A stretch of 64,000 bases of DNA, from assembly GCA_964036195.1 (NCBI GenBank), contig OZ038457.1, positions 12,675,147-12,739,146 of the forward strand, in the 5' to 3' direction. Below, piece after piece: positions 50,060 to 61,100 of the stretch. The stretch is from Sphaerolaimus hirsutus (Eukaryota > Nematoda > Chromadorea > Monhysterida > Sphaerolaimidae). How positions within the stretch are numbered: position 1 is the stretch's first letter; each line of letters starts with the position of its first letter. Under the pieces are notes generated by a model, which worked only from the letters and a program-made list of their open reading frames with translations, did not search any database and was not told the DNA's origin. The translations under genes and the position numbers were made by a program.

Positions 50060-52841
50060 ATGTTCAATCTGTTTTCTGCACCCTCAACGACGTCGACAAC
50101 TCAATCCGCAATGCCGAATCCATCATCGATCAGGCAAGCGAATGAACAGTTGGCCAGGATGGCTTCCAGGGTTAAGGATTTGGAAGTGAGGACGTGCGAG
50201 CAGGCGGAGCTGCTGCAGAGGAGGGATGCGGAGCATGGCGAAAGGTATTATACTCCAGAGTATGAGCCTGTGTGCAGTTACCGTATTCCTTCTGATAGAA
50301 CAGTGCCCTTTTTTTCGTCGAAGTTTTTACCTGCCGTTCTATTGGAGGTTCCGTTCTATTTTTTCACCATGTTCAAATGAAAACCTGTGAAACATTGGTG
50401 TTTTTTATATAACATGCACAACATTTTCATATCAGAGCATCGATTCAAACAACATTAAATTTGTAAACAACCCTAAAATATAGTTCTGAAGACTTGGATG
50501 TTCTCACCACCCAGTTTTCTAATACTATTGTGTTTTGGCACTCCTCCAACGTGATTTCTACCTGCCGTTCTATTAGAAATGCCGCTCTATTAGGGGCTGC
50601 CGTCATATTGTTTTCGTGAGAGCAAAAACGGGCCAAAAGCTGCCGTTCTATTGGAGGTGCCGTTCTCTTAGAAGAAATACATTATATAGCGCGCAAATGG
50701 CGCGCACTAGTATTTACACCACCGAAATTTGGGAAACACGTAAATATATTTTGAACACATTTGAGTTTACCACAACTGTCAACTACTAACTGTCAACTAC
50801 TGGAATTTGTCAACTACTGTTGACAGCGATCAAAATAATTCATTGTGGTAAACTCAAATGTATTCAAAACAGATTTATGAGTTGGTCCCAACTAGTGATG
50901 TGGAAAGCGCTAGAACTTTGCCGCCTGGCGCTTTTCTGACCCCCAGCGCCAAGCGCCAATGACGACAGAGCAAAATGGCGCCAGCGCCAGGCATTTTATA
51001 TCTGTGTCCGGTTAAAAAAAGCGCCAAAATCTCCATGGCGCTTTTCGTAGGCATGGCGCCAAGCGCCAATGGCGCCACAGCAAAATGGCGCCAAGTGCCA
51101 TGGCGCTTTTACATCACTAGTCCCAACTTTCGATGGTGTAAATAGGTACTACGATGATGCGCTTTTTGTGAAATAATGAAAAATTCTGTGAAAACAATTA
51201 TGTAAAACTACAACAGATACAACAAGTTGCGTGCCAGTGCCGAAGCTGACCATAGAGCATTGGTTGAACAGGTTCGCAGCGCCGAGCAGCGCGCACTCAA
51301 GGCCGAAAATGCACTCAGGGAACGCGACGTCACCATTGCATTTCTCCTGCACAGGTGGTTATTTACTTATCTTTAAAGATATTTGTGCAGAAAATGCCTT
51401 TGGGAAATATGTACCTAAATACCTAAATTTGTCATGGTACATATTTTACCTAAATTTGTCAGGTGCATTTGGTTATAGCTAAATTTATCATGGTGCATTT
51501 GGTTATACCTAAATTTGTCAGGTGCATTTGGTTATACCTAAATTTGTCAGGTGCATTTGGTTATACCTAAATTTGTCATGGTGCATTTGGTAATACCTAG
51601 GTAAATTTGTCATGGTGCATTTGGTTATACCTAAATTTGTCATGGTGCATTTGGTTTAAAATTCTGGGAAAAATTTACCATACACCCTTTGCGCATACCC
51701 ATTTATCAACAGATTCTGTGGTGACGAAAAGATCACCACCCTTGAAATTTACAGGTGCAGCTTTATCGATGAAGCCGCCAGTTATGCACCGTTACTTGAG
51801 CATCTTGTAGCTACCTTGAAAAATGCTGGAATGGCTGTACATTCAACGAAAGTGCAAACAGTCAAACCACGAAAACAAGATGATAAATTCATTCCTGGAA
51901 GTCGTGAGGGGGACCAAAGTGATGCTGGTTCCAGGCAACACAGCAGCGAAGAAAATGGGCAGACGTTGCAACGGGTTAGTTTTTCTTAATTGCATTTTTC
52001 TCTATGCTTTTTCATTTTTACAACACCCAATAAGTACTGAGAGTTCAACAGAATTCAAGCAAAATAAAACAACCCTCTCGGAATACCTCTCACCCCGATT
52101 TACCCCACTCAAAATTAGCAGTCTGAAAAAATAAACCCCCTAGGATAATGATGCAAAATGCTCCAGGACTGTAGCGCCAAGATCCGATGTTCTTTCGTCC
52201 TCCACCGCCAAGTGCCAATAGCACCGCAGCAAAATGGCATCAAGCGCCAAAATTGCCATGGTTGTTTTTGCCTTGGCGCTGACTCCTGGCGCTAGCGCTA
52301 TGGCGCCTTTACATCACTACCATGGGGGTATACGGAGGAAATACGGTAACTTCCTACAACTAAATCTATAACTTGCACAGGATCGGCAACAACCGCAGCA
52401 GCAACACCAAACGAGACTCCAGCATCGACCAAGTCACCAAGGAAATCAACATGCACAAACAGAACCACAGGAAAGCAACCCAGCCACGATAGAGCCAACG
52501 CACAGCTCGATGAACGCACATCAGACACCCGCTGATATACCTACCACCACATCCAGGGAGCAGTCCCAGATGCTGTTAAGTGTTAAGTAAGGTGTCAAAT
52601 GTCATGTAAAATGTCGATCAAAACAAAAAATATTTTATCACTGAACTTTGACAAATGACACTACTTTACATTTGTCATGACAATTGACAAATTGAATGAC
52701 ATTTAACACTTTACTTTACACTTCACAGCGTCTGGGATTGGCAGCAGACAACTGCATAGCTCGTTTGGCATGCCGAAACAATGTAGCCACAACAAGAGCG
52801 TGTTTGTGACCAACTCTGTGCCACCGGGGACTTATGTACCA
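50060..52841 (+). CDS. small coiled-coil, Gln-rich protein of unknown function (3' end unresolved)
   Basis: Exons 50060-50244 (ATG at 50060), 51217-51354, 51713-51974, 52381-52579 and 52729-52841 join in phase (2, 2, 0, 1, 0). The last ends at a strong GTAAGT donor, so more exons should follow. After a Ser/Thr-rich start the protein has a heptad-type stretch (QANEQLARMASRVKDLEVR, then AEADHRALVEQVRSAEQRA) and a short helical segment (SFIDEAASYAPLLEHLVATL). It continues into a polar, Gln/His-rich tail (DRQQPQQQHQTRLQH). The coiled coil loosely recalls the C-terminal TACC domain, but I would not assign it. If exon 4 does not splice, it runs to a TAA at 52588. A MITE (52570-52743) fills the intron between the last two exons. 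The function is unknown. Confidence 0.55.
50290..50685. repeat. GCCGTTCTATTGG repeat element
   Basis: Units of TGCCGTTCTATTGGAG near both ends, with ACCGTATTCCTTCTGATAGA at the left and TTCTCTTAGAAGAAATAC at the right. Related to 36650-36790. In the first intron of the coiled-coil gene. Confidence 0.5.
50713..51144. mobile_element. MITE with TTTACACCACCGAAA ends, containing a hAT insertion
   Basis: TTTACACCACCGAAA and TTTCGATGGTGTAAA frame inverted GAGTTTACCACAA/TTGTGGTAAACTC arms. The hAT-like element 50893-51119 is inserted near the right end. Confidence 0.65.
50893..51119. mobile_element. hAT-like MITE of GGCGCC/AGCGCC units, 8-bp TSD
   Basis: Ends TAGTGATGTGGAAAGCGC / GCGCTTTTACATCACTA lie between perfect duplications GTCCCAAC (50885-50892, 51120-51127). 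A 227-bp small version of the 46469-47337 type. Confidence 0.92.
51416..51657. repeat. ~30-bp tandem repeat
   Basis: About eight units of ACCTAAATTTGTCAGGTGCA plus TTTGGTTAT. Some units carry one extra T (GTCATGGTGCA). In the second intron of the coiled-coil gene. Confidence 0.9.
52020..52350. mobile_element. C-rich MITE with a nested GGCGCC element
   Basis: Left CTCTCGGAATACCTCTCACC, right GGAGGAAATACGGTA. Inside, 52150-52319 is a GGCGCC-type element ending CTTTACATCACTA, with the left end decayed. Confidence 0.55.
52570..52743. mobile_element. MITE filling an intron of the coiled-coil gene
   Basis: About 45-bp imperfect inverted ends (CAGATGCTGTTAAGTGTTAA against TTAACACTTTACTTTACACT). 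Its right end includes the splice acceptor TTCACAG at 52728. Confidence 0.65.
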
Positions 52842-55409
52842 GTAAGTCACTTCCAGCAAGCTTACGGTCACAGGGATAATTAGAATGGACGGATGCTGGG
52901 TTGGCTTTGCATATACAGTTGTTGCATTTTCACTTTTGGTATGCCGTTTGGTGGAATGTTGATGAATTAAGTGTAGTGTTTTAATTGTATCGCTGACAAG
53001 ACAGTTATGTCAATTGGATTTATTTGACTGCAATTTTAAAAAGTTGGAAATTTTCAATGTGTACTTACTTTTTAGGTTTATATTTTCAGTTCGCATACAA
53101 TAAGACATGCAAGCAGCATTGCGAATTGTCTGCAAACAGCAAATTTGCCAACCATCAAAAGTTCAGTAAAAAAAACTTTCCTTTTGTTTTGATGGTTGCA
53201 TAGGTTTGCATTTCTATTTGATGACACAGTAGAAGTGCACCTCCACGTTTCATTTTTACAAACCATGGGTTGTTCTTTTCACCATTTACCTACATGTATT
53301 GCACCCATACAATAATTGGGTTTATTCGATGGTGTGTTAATGAAGGAAATACGGTAGATACTCACGATAGTTCCAATAAACTAAAAACAGCAAAACAAAA
53401 CGAGCATACAATAAAATTTATGTAAATCAATAAGAACGCCTACAGAAACGTTAGTGAAAATGTTTGAAAATAGACCAACAAAAAATGGAAAAATTTTGAA
53501 ATGAAATTGATCCTGGTCTTAGCAATACATAAAATATTAAAAAGGGAATGAAAGCAGCAATTCGCCGTTCAACAAGAGCAAATCCGCTGGTGGGAAGGAC
53601 CACAACTGGAAAGGAGCTTAAAATTGACTGAAAATGTGCAAAGAAATATCAATCGGTAAGCAAAACAATCGGCAATGTGCGTATTATAGTACGTAGACAA
53701 AAACACCACCGTAAAGTGCTTAAAAGCATGGGCGCCATTGAACCCCTTTTCCAAACACTTTTTCAAACACTTTTTGGCGTTTGGCCGCGGGCGCCACCTT
53801 TCTGACGCTCTTTCATGAGTCAATCCGTCCGCAAGTATCCCAGGTGCTTTGAGAAGCACTTTACGGAGGCAACTAAGGTATGTAATAATATCTGCAACGA
53901 ACAGTGAATGTTCAAAACTAGATAAATATTGTATTTACACACTTAAATACAGAACGATAAGAAATTCGGCTGTATAGAGTACCGAAATCTTTTACCCTAT
54001 GTTAAAACGTATAAAAAATAGCTGCTGATACGCATTTTAAGTACAAATCTCAAATAAATAAGTAGTCCATTCGGAAATAGCACAGAAATGACACAAATGC
54101 AACAATAAAGCATAAAATCAATTGTCGGTACAAGCTGCACAACTAAAGCGTATTTTGCAATAGAAAAAAACAACAACAAACAGCTAGAGAAAGTATTTGG
54201 GTGAAGATTATGACTAGACAGCCAATACCGGAAGAATAAAAACGGCAGCATCTCAGTGATAAAATAGATACTTAGACATTCAAAAACACAAGGCAAAAAT
54301 TCTAGCCGAAGAAAAAAGCCAAAGCAGAAAACCGGCTCTCACCAAAATCGAGCCTTATGAGTTCTGCAGTTATTGTAAAAGACTGTTGGCTGCGGACGGA
54401 TTTTTAAGGATACCCTGCGCTATCCATCCAAGTGAAAATGATGATTGAACGTTTCTTAGATCAGAGTTCAATCCAAGATACTGTTGCACAACAAATCCAA
54501 CCATAGGAACTAAAAAGGCTACGGTACAAACAAACTGATAGGTAAATATGTATAGGTATATTAATCATAAAAAGCTGAGTTCATGAAATCATCGCATTCG
54601 ATGTTGATTCGACGTTTTTTTACCGCGGGGTATTATTTTGCTGATATTATTATTGCAAAATTGATTGAGATTGAAACTTGTGCAAAACACAACACAGGTG
54701 CCACACATTTTTTTTCAAGAACGCAACATCAAATCAGATTATTAAAAAATGAGCCGCTCCAAATCAACCTATTATTATACGACACACCCAAAATGGGACT
54801 AAAATGAACCATAAAATACCGATATCTACGCTACCTATATTGTTTTCCAAATTGGAGTGAAAACAATCTCACATCCAAGCCAACCTATAAATATATGTAC
54901 AAATAATGGTATTGGTTTATTATCGAGCTTTTTATTTTTTACTACTGATGGGCGAGATATGGATAGTTGGAGGGGTTGGCATAGGTTCACTGGAACGTAC
55001 CATTTTACGGGGTGGGTGGTCACAAAGCACGCATTTTGACTTTTGACATTTTGCATGACATTTGACATTTTACAGGGTCAGGGAGTGCCCCATGGTTTCA
55101 TGTGGGGGCAAACATGCCGAAGGCACCTTTGTACGATCCCCTGACCGGAGATGAGTGGCTAGTATAAAATGTATATCTTTCGAAATTTGTGGGTGTACCT
55201 AAGCTGCAGCATGCAAAATTTGGATTTCAACAATCTGCTTTTTGTTAATCGATTTTTAAAGCTTGACTGTAAAAAACCATATCATATTCAAATTAGAGCA
55301 ATTTGGCTGCACAGTTACCGAGTTATGACTGTGTGCTTTGCGGCCAACCCCCCACCCTAGAGTGCTACCCGCCAGTGAGTCTATGGTAGTGCGAATTGTT
55401 GGGTTTCAG
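52842..55409. other. no gene recognised
   Basis: AT-rich sequence. 55060-55095 carries a terminus of the MITE family at 52570-52743 (CATTTTACAGGGTCAGGGAG). A short open stretch follows it to TAA near 55167. Intron of the coiled-coil gene or spacer. Confidence 0.4.
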
Positions 55410-55790
55410 CCAGATACCTAGATAAAATCCAGCTGTTGAGCGAGAAAAGGCCGCGAGAAACAAACAGCTGTCCCTCATTCCCTACCGGAACCGTGACCGA
55501 GACCTAAAAACCGCAACACGCAATTCATTTACCTACATGCCCACTATGACGTGGTGGACAAGGCTCAAACCACTGATTCAAGTGGGTCAACTATATTTGT
55601 CGGCTGCAAGGACAGGGTAACGGCCACGGGTCTGCGCGCAGTTGCCAAACCGGTTTCAGTTACCGACCGCCGGTACTCTTCGTCCGAGGCCTGCAAGGAA
55701 GAGAGCACATTAAGCGACTTGTGCACTGTAATACGTATGATAACTAGTTCACGCGGTCAATTGCACGTGGGCTGGGTAAAAGTGTGCAGG
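55410..55790 (+). CDS. possible exon(s), frame undecided
   Basis: After a pyrimidine-rich TTTCAG (55404-55409) three frames stay open in turn: one with LDKIQLLSEKRPRETN (to a stop at 55505), one with VEREKAARNKQLSLIPYRN (to about 55617) and one with VTATGLRAVAKPVSVTDRR (to about 55790). The GC content rises as in other exons of the window. It could be 3' exons of the coiled-coil gene that starts at 50060, or an independent gene. Nothing in any frame is recognisable, so only the presence of a coding-like stretch is claimed. Confidence 0.25.
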
Positions 55791-55799
55791 TTGATAAGA

Positions 55800-58163
55800 A
55801 GTGAGGCCGAAAAATTCAAATCGATAAATGACCAGAAATGAGAATGTAGAAAAATTTCCGTTGCCTTCTCATATGGCAGCTTATCATTTATATTTAACTC
55901 ACGTCTGATCATTTGACAACTATGGACAACAGACCAAAATAAATTTTCGCGAAAATGAACTCTAAAAGATTTGAACACTTAAAACACGATAATTCTCCAA
56001 GTAAATTTTACTTCAATACGTTACGCAAAAAGAAGCAAACAAGCATTAATAAGCAATAGGTGGCCGGATAAGCTCACACTTCTACACACGAAGAACCTGT
56101 TGTTTTTTAAGCACACAAGTGCAGCGAAACATGTTTTTATCCAAAAATTCAATTTCTTGTATTTCGATTTAACAGTTGTAAATATTTCGGTGTCACCCAA
56201 CTACCGTATTTGCTTGAAAAGTTTCCCTGGGGAATTTTTTTCTCGTCAGATATCTTTGAGGGGGAAACTAGTCAAAACTTTCCTCAAAAGTTCCAATTTT
56301 TCGTTTTGCATTGCTGTGTACAGTGCGAGATTGAGCGGCGAAGACTAATGATGATTTGCGGTTGCGTCCAATCTGTATTGCAGTGCACTATAACTATTAG
56401 CCCGACACATTTTTTTCTGACAGCCCGATTCACTTTTTTCTGTGTTTGATTTACGCTGCCCGATTTCATGTTGCCGCAAGTAGGGTTGGGAACCCGACCC
56501 GAACACGATACCCGCACATTTTTGGAACCGAAACACGATACCTGAACCCGACTCTACTACCCTAACCCTATACCTGACGTCAATACCCGAACCCGAACCC
56601 GCTACCCGCAAAAATTTTGGAACCAATAACGGACCCGAATTTTTTTGGACCCGATACCCGAACCCGAAATTTTTTAAATTCCCAACCCTAGCCGCAAGCG
56701 AATCTGCCAAAAAGAAAAAATTTAGTAAAATTTACAAATCAATTATTTAGATATAATGAATTGGACTGACCGAAGACGTTCAAGTTGATAACTCAAAAAT
56801 TGATAAATTTGAGCAAAATCTCCTGGAAAACATGTTAAGTAAATAACGAAAACTCTATATTACCACTTATCCAAAATGTTGCGTTTCTATTCCGAAGGCT
56901 AGGAGCACAAAGGGAAAGTTAGGAAAAATGTTAAAAGCAGCACGCTCACACCGAAATAACCATGGTCCGATGAGAGTTCCGTGATGAGGCAACATTTTCA
57001 CAGACAATTTCGAGCGGACCAAGTCAAGGGTCTCAAAGATATTGACCTTTGATTTTGGGGTTCGATAGATAGTAAATATCGCTGCTCCGGAAGGATAGAT
57101 AGCTGAACACATCTTTTGGGTGGGGGTTTGCGAAGGGGGGCGTCGCGAGGGCTTTTCGCGTTCAACATATCAGCTTTGTAAGGTATAGAAGACAGATAAA
57201 TGAACAATTACTATAAATATGTTTAAAATAGCCAAAATCCGGTTAATTGCCTCGGGGATTGAGACAGGGGCTGGCCTATTTGGGGGTGGGTTATCACTGC
57301 CAACCCTCATTGGAGACCCAGCTCCATATAGCCCTGCCAGTCACAGATTCTCATCGGCCACAGGAAAGTGAACAACAAAAAATCAATGAAAGCATACCCC
57401 CTCCAGCTGCTGGCTGCATTCTGGCACAACGCCAGTAGCCACATTGTTGTTGTTCGAAGTTGACCAAGGTATCCGCAATCGCGACCGCCACGAACGTACA
57501 GTGCCGCTGTAGTTGTGAAAGTTTTACCTTTATTGACGACTATGCATGGAAAATGTCCGTACTTGTTTTCGAAATGAGCACATATTGAAATTGTCTCAGT
57601 GTATGACAAAACAAAATATGAGAACGTGTGGGGGTCTTATTCTTGGTTAACAGTTGGCACAATGGAGGGGTGGGCACGGATAAAAACGCGGACTTTCGGT
57701 TAATTATTTGGAATAGTAAAATTTAAACAAAAGACCTTGACCAAAACAAGACAGATTAAAAATTAATATGGACAAAGACTCAAATCAAAAACATAAACTT
57801 GAAAATATGCGGACACCCCGCTACCTGAGCATTTGTGCATAATATACAGTGGACCTTTGTATTCCCCCATGGTAAATTCTACAAGTGGAGAAGATAACTC
57901 AAACTGATAAGTAGTGTGAGAATTGGCAGTTGGAGAGATCAGTAAAACGAAAAATATGCACCATGCCATCGATACAAATACAAATATCCGCTAGGTTTTT
58001 TTAAAATAATTTGCGCAAATGCAGCTATGCGGCTTGGCAACGCTGTGCCGCGAATGTTCGCTGAGCACAAATGTTCAGGGGTTATTCGGTGTCTAGGTCG
58101 ATGTAATTTATATCCTTAAAAACAACCCTTCCAGGCAACTTTTCTGCCTTGACTACTCGAAGC
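55800..58163. other. spacer between convergent genes
   Basis: No gene recognised. 56205-56345 is a C-rich-family remnant (ACCGTATTTGCTTGAAAAGT), 56481-56690 a hAT-like MITE and 57040-57330 a CTCCGGAAGGATAGATAGCT repeat. The remainder is AT-rich. Confidence 0.45.
56481..56690. mobile_element. hAT-like MITE with (ACCCGA) arrays, 8-bp TSD
   Basis: Ends TAGGGTTGGG / CCCAACCCTA lie between perfect duplications GCCGCAAG (56473-56480, 56691-56698). The interior of 210 bp is almost entirely ACCCGA / ATACCCG repeats. Confidence 0.92.
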
Positions 58164-61100
58164 TCACTTTGATGGACTGTTCTTTGTAGGCGATCCCGTT
58201 TGACTCTGCTGCTTGCTGCCGGGCACGATTTTCCTCAACCAGCTCATGTCCACGCCCACTGTGTGCCGGGCGGCTGAGCCGCGCGCGTGCTTTTTCTTCG
58301 ACTTTTTGCCACTATTGTTGTTTTGTTCAACTGCACCGGTCGCCGATGGCAGCGCGTTTACGTCGATGGTGGCCCGCTTTGTGAATGGCTGCGAAGTTAG
58401 ATGGAGAAGGTCATTTTACTCGTAAATGCGAGTTCTGTAATCTATTGATGTTTGCTGACTCGTAAATGTGAGTTCTATAATCTATTGATGTTTGCTCAAC
58501 GGCTTTTGATAAGTGAGACAGAAAATTCTCATGTGATACTAAGTAGATATTTTTCATAAGCAGGCACACGTGTCTCTTTGGCACATTGCCAGACAGAAGT
58601 ACAAATGTACAGAACAACACTAAAACATAAAACAACTAAAGCAGACTATTTACCTTCACGCCGTCGTCTCCCAATTCCAGCTCATCAACTTCATCAACTT
58701 TGCTGGTGCTCGCGGCGACTCTGGCCATGCCGTTGACGCCGGAAATCTGCCCGCTGCCGCCCAGGTTCTGGTTCTCGGGCGGCATCGATTGAGCCCGCGT
58801 ACCCGCGGCCAATTGCTGCTGCAGTTGCGACGGCGGCGGCGCGCCCGGCGACACGAGCGAATGTGACGATACCGACTGCCCGACTATAAAGAGCACGGCC
58901 GTTGGATCAAAGACATTGTTGTTCAAACGGCGTATGCCTATAGTCATGTAAACCCGCTAGTCATGTAGACCCATCAGTCATGTATTTTAGTGGGGATTAG
59001 CACGGCACAGGGGTTAGTGGCAGCGGGTTTACATGATTAGTTGAATACATAGCCCGGGTCGCACTTTTTGTCAATATTTGATGACACCACTAAAAAATAA
59101 TTGGAAAACTCAAAAACATGACAACTGATTTATGAGTTTACCAATTTTTCTTCGTGGTGTCATCAAAGAGCGAAAAAAAACAATGGCGCTACGCACACTG
59201 AAGCTGAAATATTCGGCATACGCACGTTTTCATCTGCCGAATCCGAATTGAAAAATTGCCGTTTGGACGTTTTCAGTTCGGCATTTTAGGGGCCGCCATA
59301 TTGAATTTTGAAAATGTGCGCACGATATTCGGACGAATTCGGACGAATTTGAGCGTTAATTTTTAGACGCTGAAGTATGTCGAAAGCAACATACTTCGGC
59401 ATTTTCTATGATAAGGACGATAGCTGAATGTGTGTATTTACCGTATTGGCTTGCGTACCGTACCGTACTCGCAATTTCGACAATTTCATTCAACAATTTC
59501 GACACATCAACATTTCATCTGATTTTGCCGAATGGTTTCCGCATGTAAAAGTGTACGCATCTTTTGAATGCTGAAATACATGCTGAATTGACAAACAGCT
59601 TAATTTTCAAGAGTACGGACGATTTTAGTTCGGCAAGTTTTTTTCTATTCAGCATTTAATTCGGCATTTGTCAAAAACATGCGTATGCCGAATATTTCGG
59701 CTTCAGTGTGCGCAGCGCCAATGAGAGTGAACACGCAGAATAACCCTTGCTATGTACTCTACTAATCATGCAAACCTGTTACTGCAAATTAGGGTTCAAA
59801 CGGGATCCCGATCCCGAAAATTTTCAAATCCCGATCCCGATCCCGAGAAACTCCAAAGTCCGGGATCCCGATCCCGGAAAAATTAGTGGAAATTACAAAA
59901 ATTGAAAAAATGACATTTTTGCATGCAAAAAATGAGAACACAAACACCCAGCGTCCATTTTATGCCAATTTTCTGGCATCCAACAGTGTTTTGAGACCTT
60001 TATAAACAACTGTGGATGCCAGAACATTGACCAAAATCTCTATCCCAAAACCACAATCCCGATCCCGAAAAAATGCCAATCCCGATCCCGATCCCGTGAC
60101 CCCAATCGCGGCCAATCCCGATCCCGAAATCTCAAAAAACCAATCCCGATCCCGAAAAGTCAATCCCGTTTGAACCCTACTGCTAATCCCCCGAATCCGT
60201 GCTAATCCCCCCTAAAATACATGACTGGCGGGTCTACATGACTACCGGAACAGGGTCGTTCAAAAAAATCGACTCACGATCGCTCCTTCTCTGCCACACG
60301 ACGCACTGCTCGACGGTGACGCTGGTGCTGCTCCAGCGAACAGTCTCCTGCATGGCGGCGCGGCTGTGGTCGGAGCCGTGCGGCGCGCCGGCGGCCAGGT
60401 CCACCTCGATGCAGCAGTTGCACTTGCCCAATTGGCAGGCGGATGCGCGGATCGGCATCACGTGCGAGCACTGCTCTACTGCCGCCGGCGGCCGCAGCAC
60501 GGCCGCCGCGGAGGCCAGACGCGGGTCGCGCATACCGCCGCGCATCGTCTGCGATAGAAACGTATATATTTGGACTGTATCCATTCCACATTTGATGTCG
60601 TACTTTAATTTCCGATTTTGATTTATGATTACTATATATTCAATACGACGTGGGGAACGACGCTGCGAAGTTTTCGGTTATAACAACATACAACGTTTTC
60701 CGTTACAATGTACAACGACGGTGACATCAACAACGACAACTCACAAACTCAGCCGTAAACTCGGTCTGAACAGCAGCGGGACCCGTAAACTCGACAGTCT
60801 CAACAACGGGCGTGGACGGCGACTGCACCCTGCCGCCATCGGCGCGCTCGTACAACGTCAGCGACGCCTCCTCGCCGCTGCAGGTTGACAAAAGATAAAT
60901 ACGCGGAAAATGTCCTTTTAAATTTTAGATTCTGGTGAAATTTTCCAAAGTCAATATTCGACAGTTAAAAGCTTTCGGTATACGGCATTAGACGTGTGCA
61001 TTCGATAATTTCGATGTACCATTTCGATTTTTTTCAAATGACCACTATCAATCTGAGAATCGCTCAATATTCACTGCGACACATCGCACAAACCCTAAGG

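Larger units (their letters stand above)
58945..60240. mobile_element. MITE with AGTCATGTAAACCC ends carrying two nested elements
   Basis: The left (TAGTCATGTAAACCCGCTAG, then GTCATGTAGACCCA) and right (GGCGGGTCTACATGACTA) ends are inverted, with AAAATACATGACTG motifs inside. The foldback 59184-59720 and the hAT-like element 59790-60179 are inserted in it. A relative lies at 61365-61605. Confidence 0.7.

Noticed and set aside
51416-51657. Regularly spaced repeats at 51416-51657 as a CRISPR array
   Set aside because: It is a direct tandem without spacers, in an intron of an animal gene.
55076-55169. Possible terminal exon ending APLYDPLTGDEWLV
   Set aside because: Its acceptor lies in a MITE end (CATTTTACAGGG), its phase does not match the upstream donor at 52842, and it is very short.
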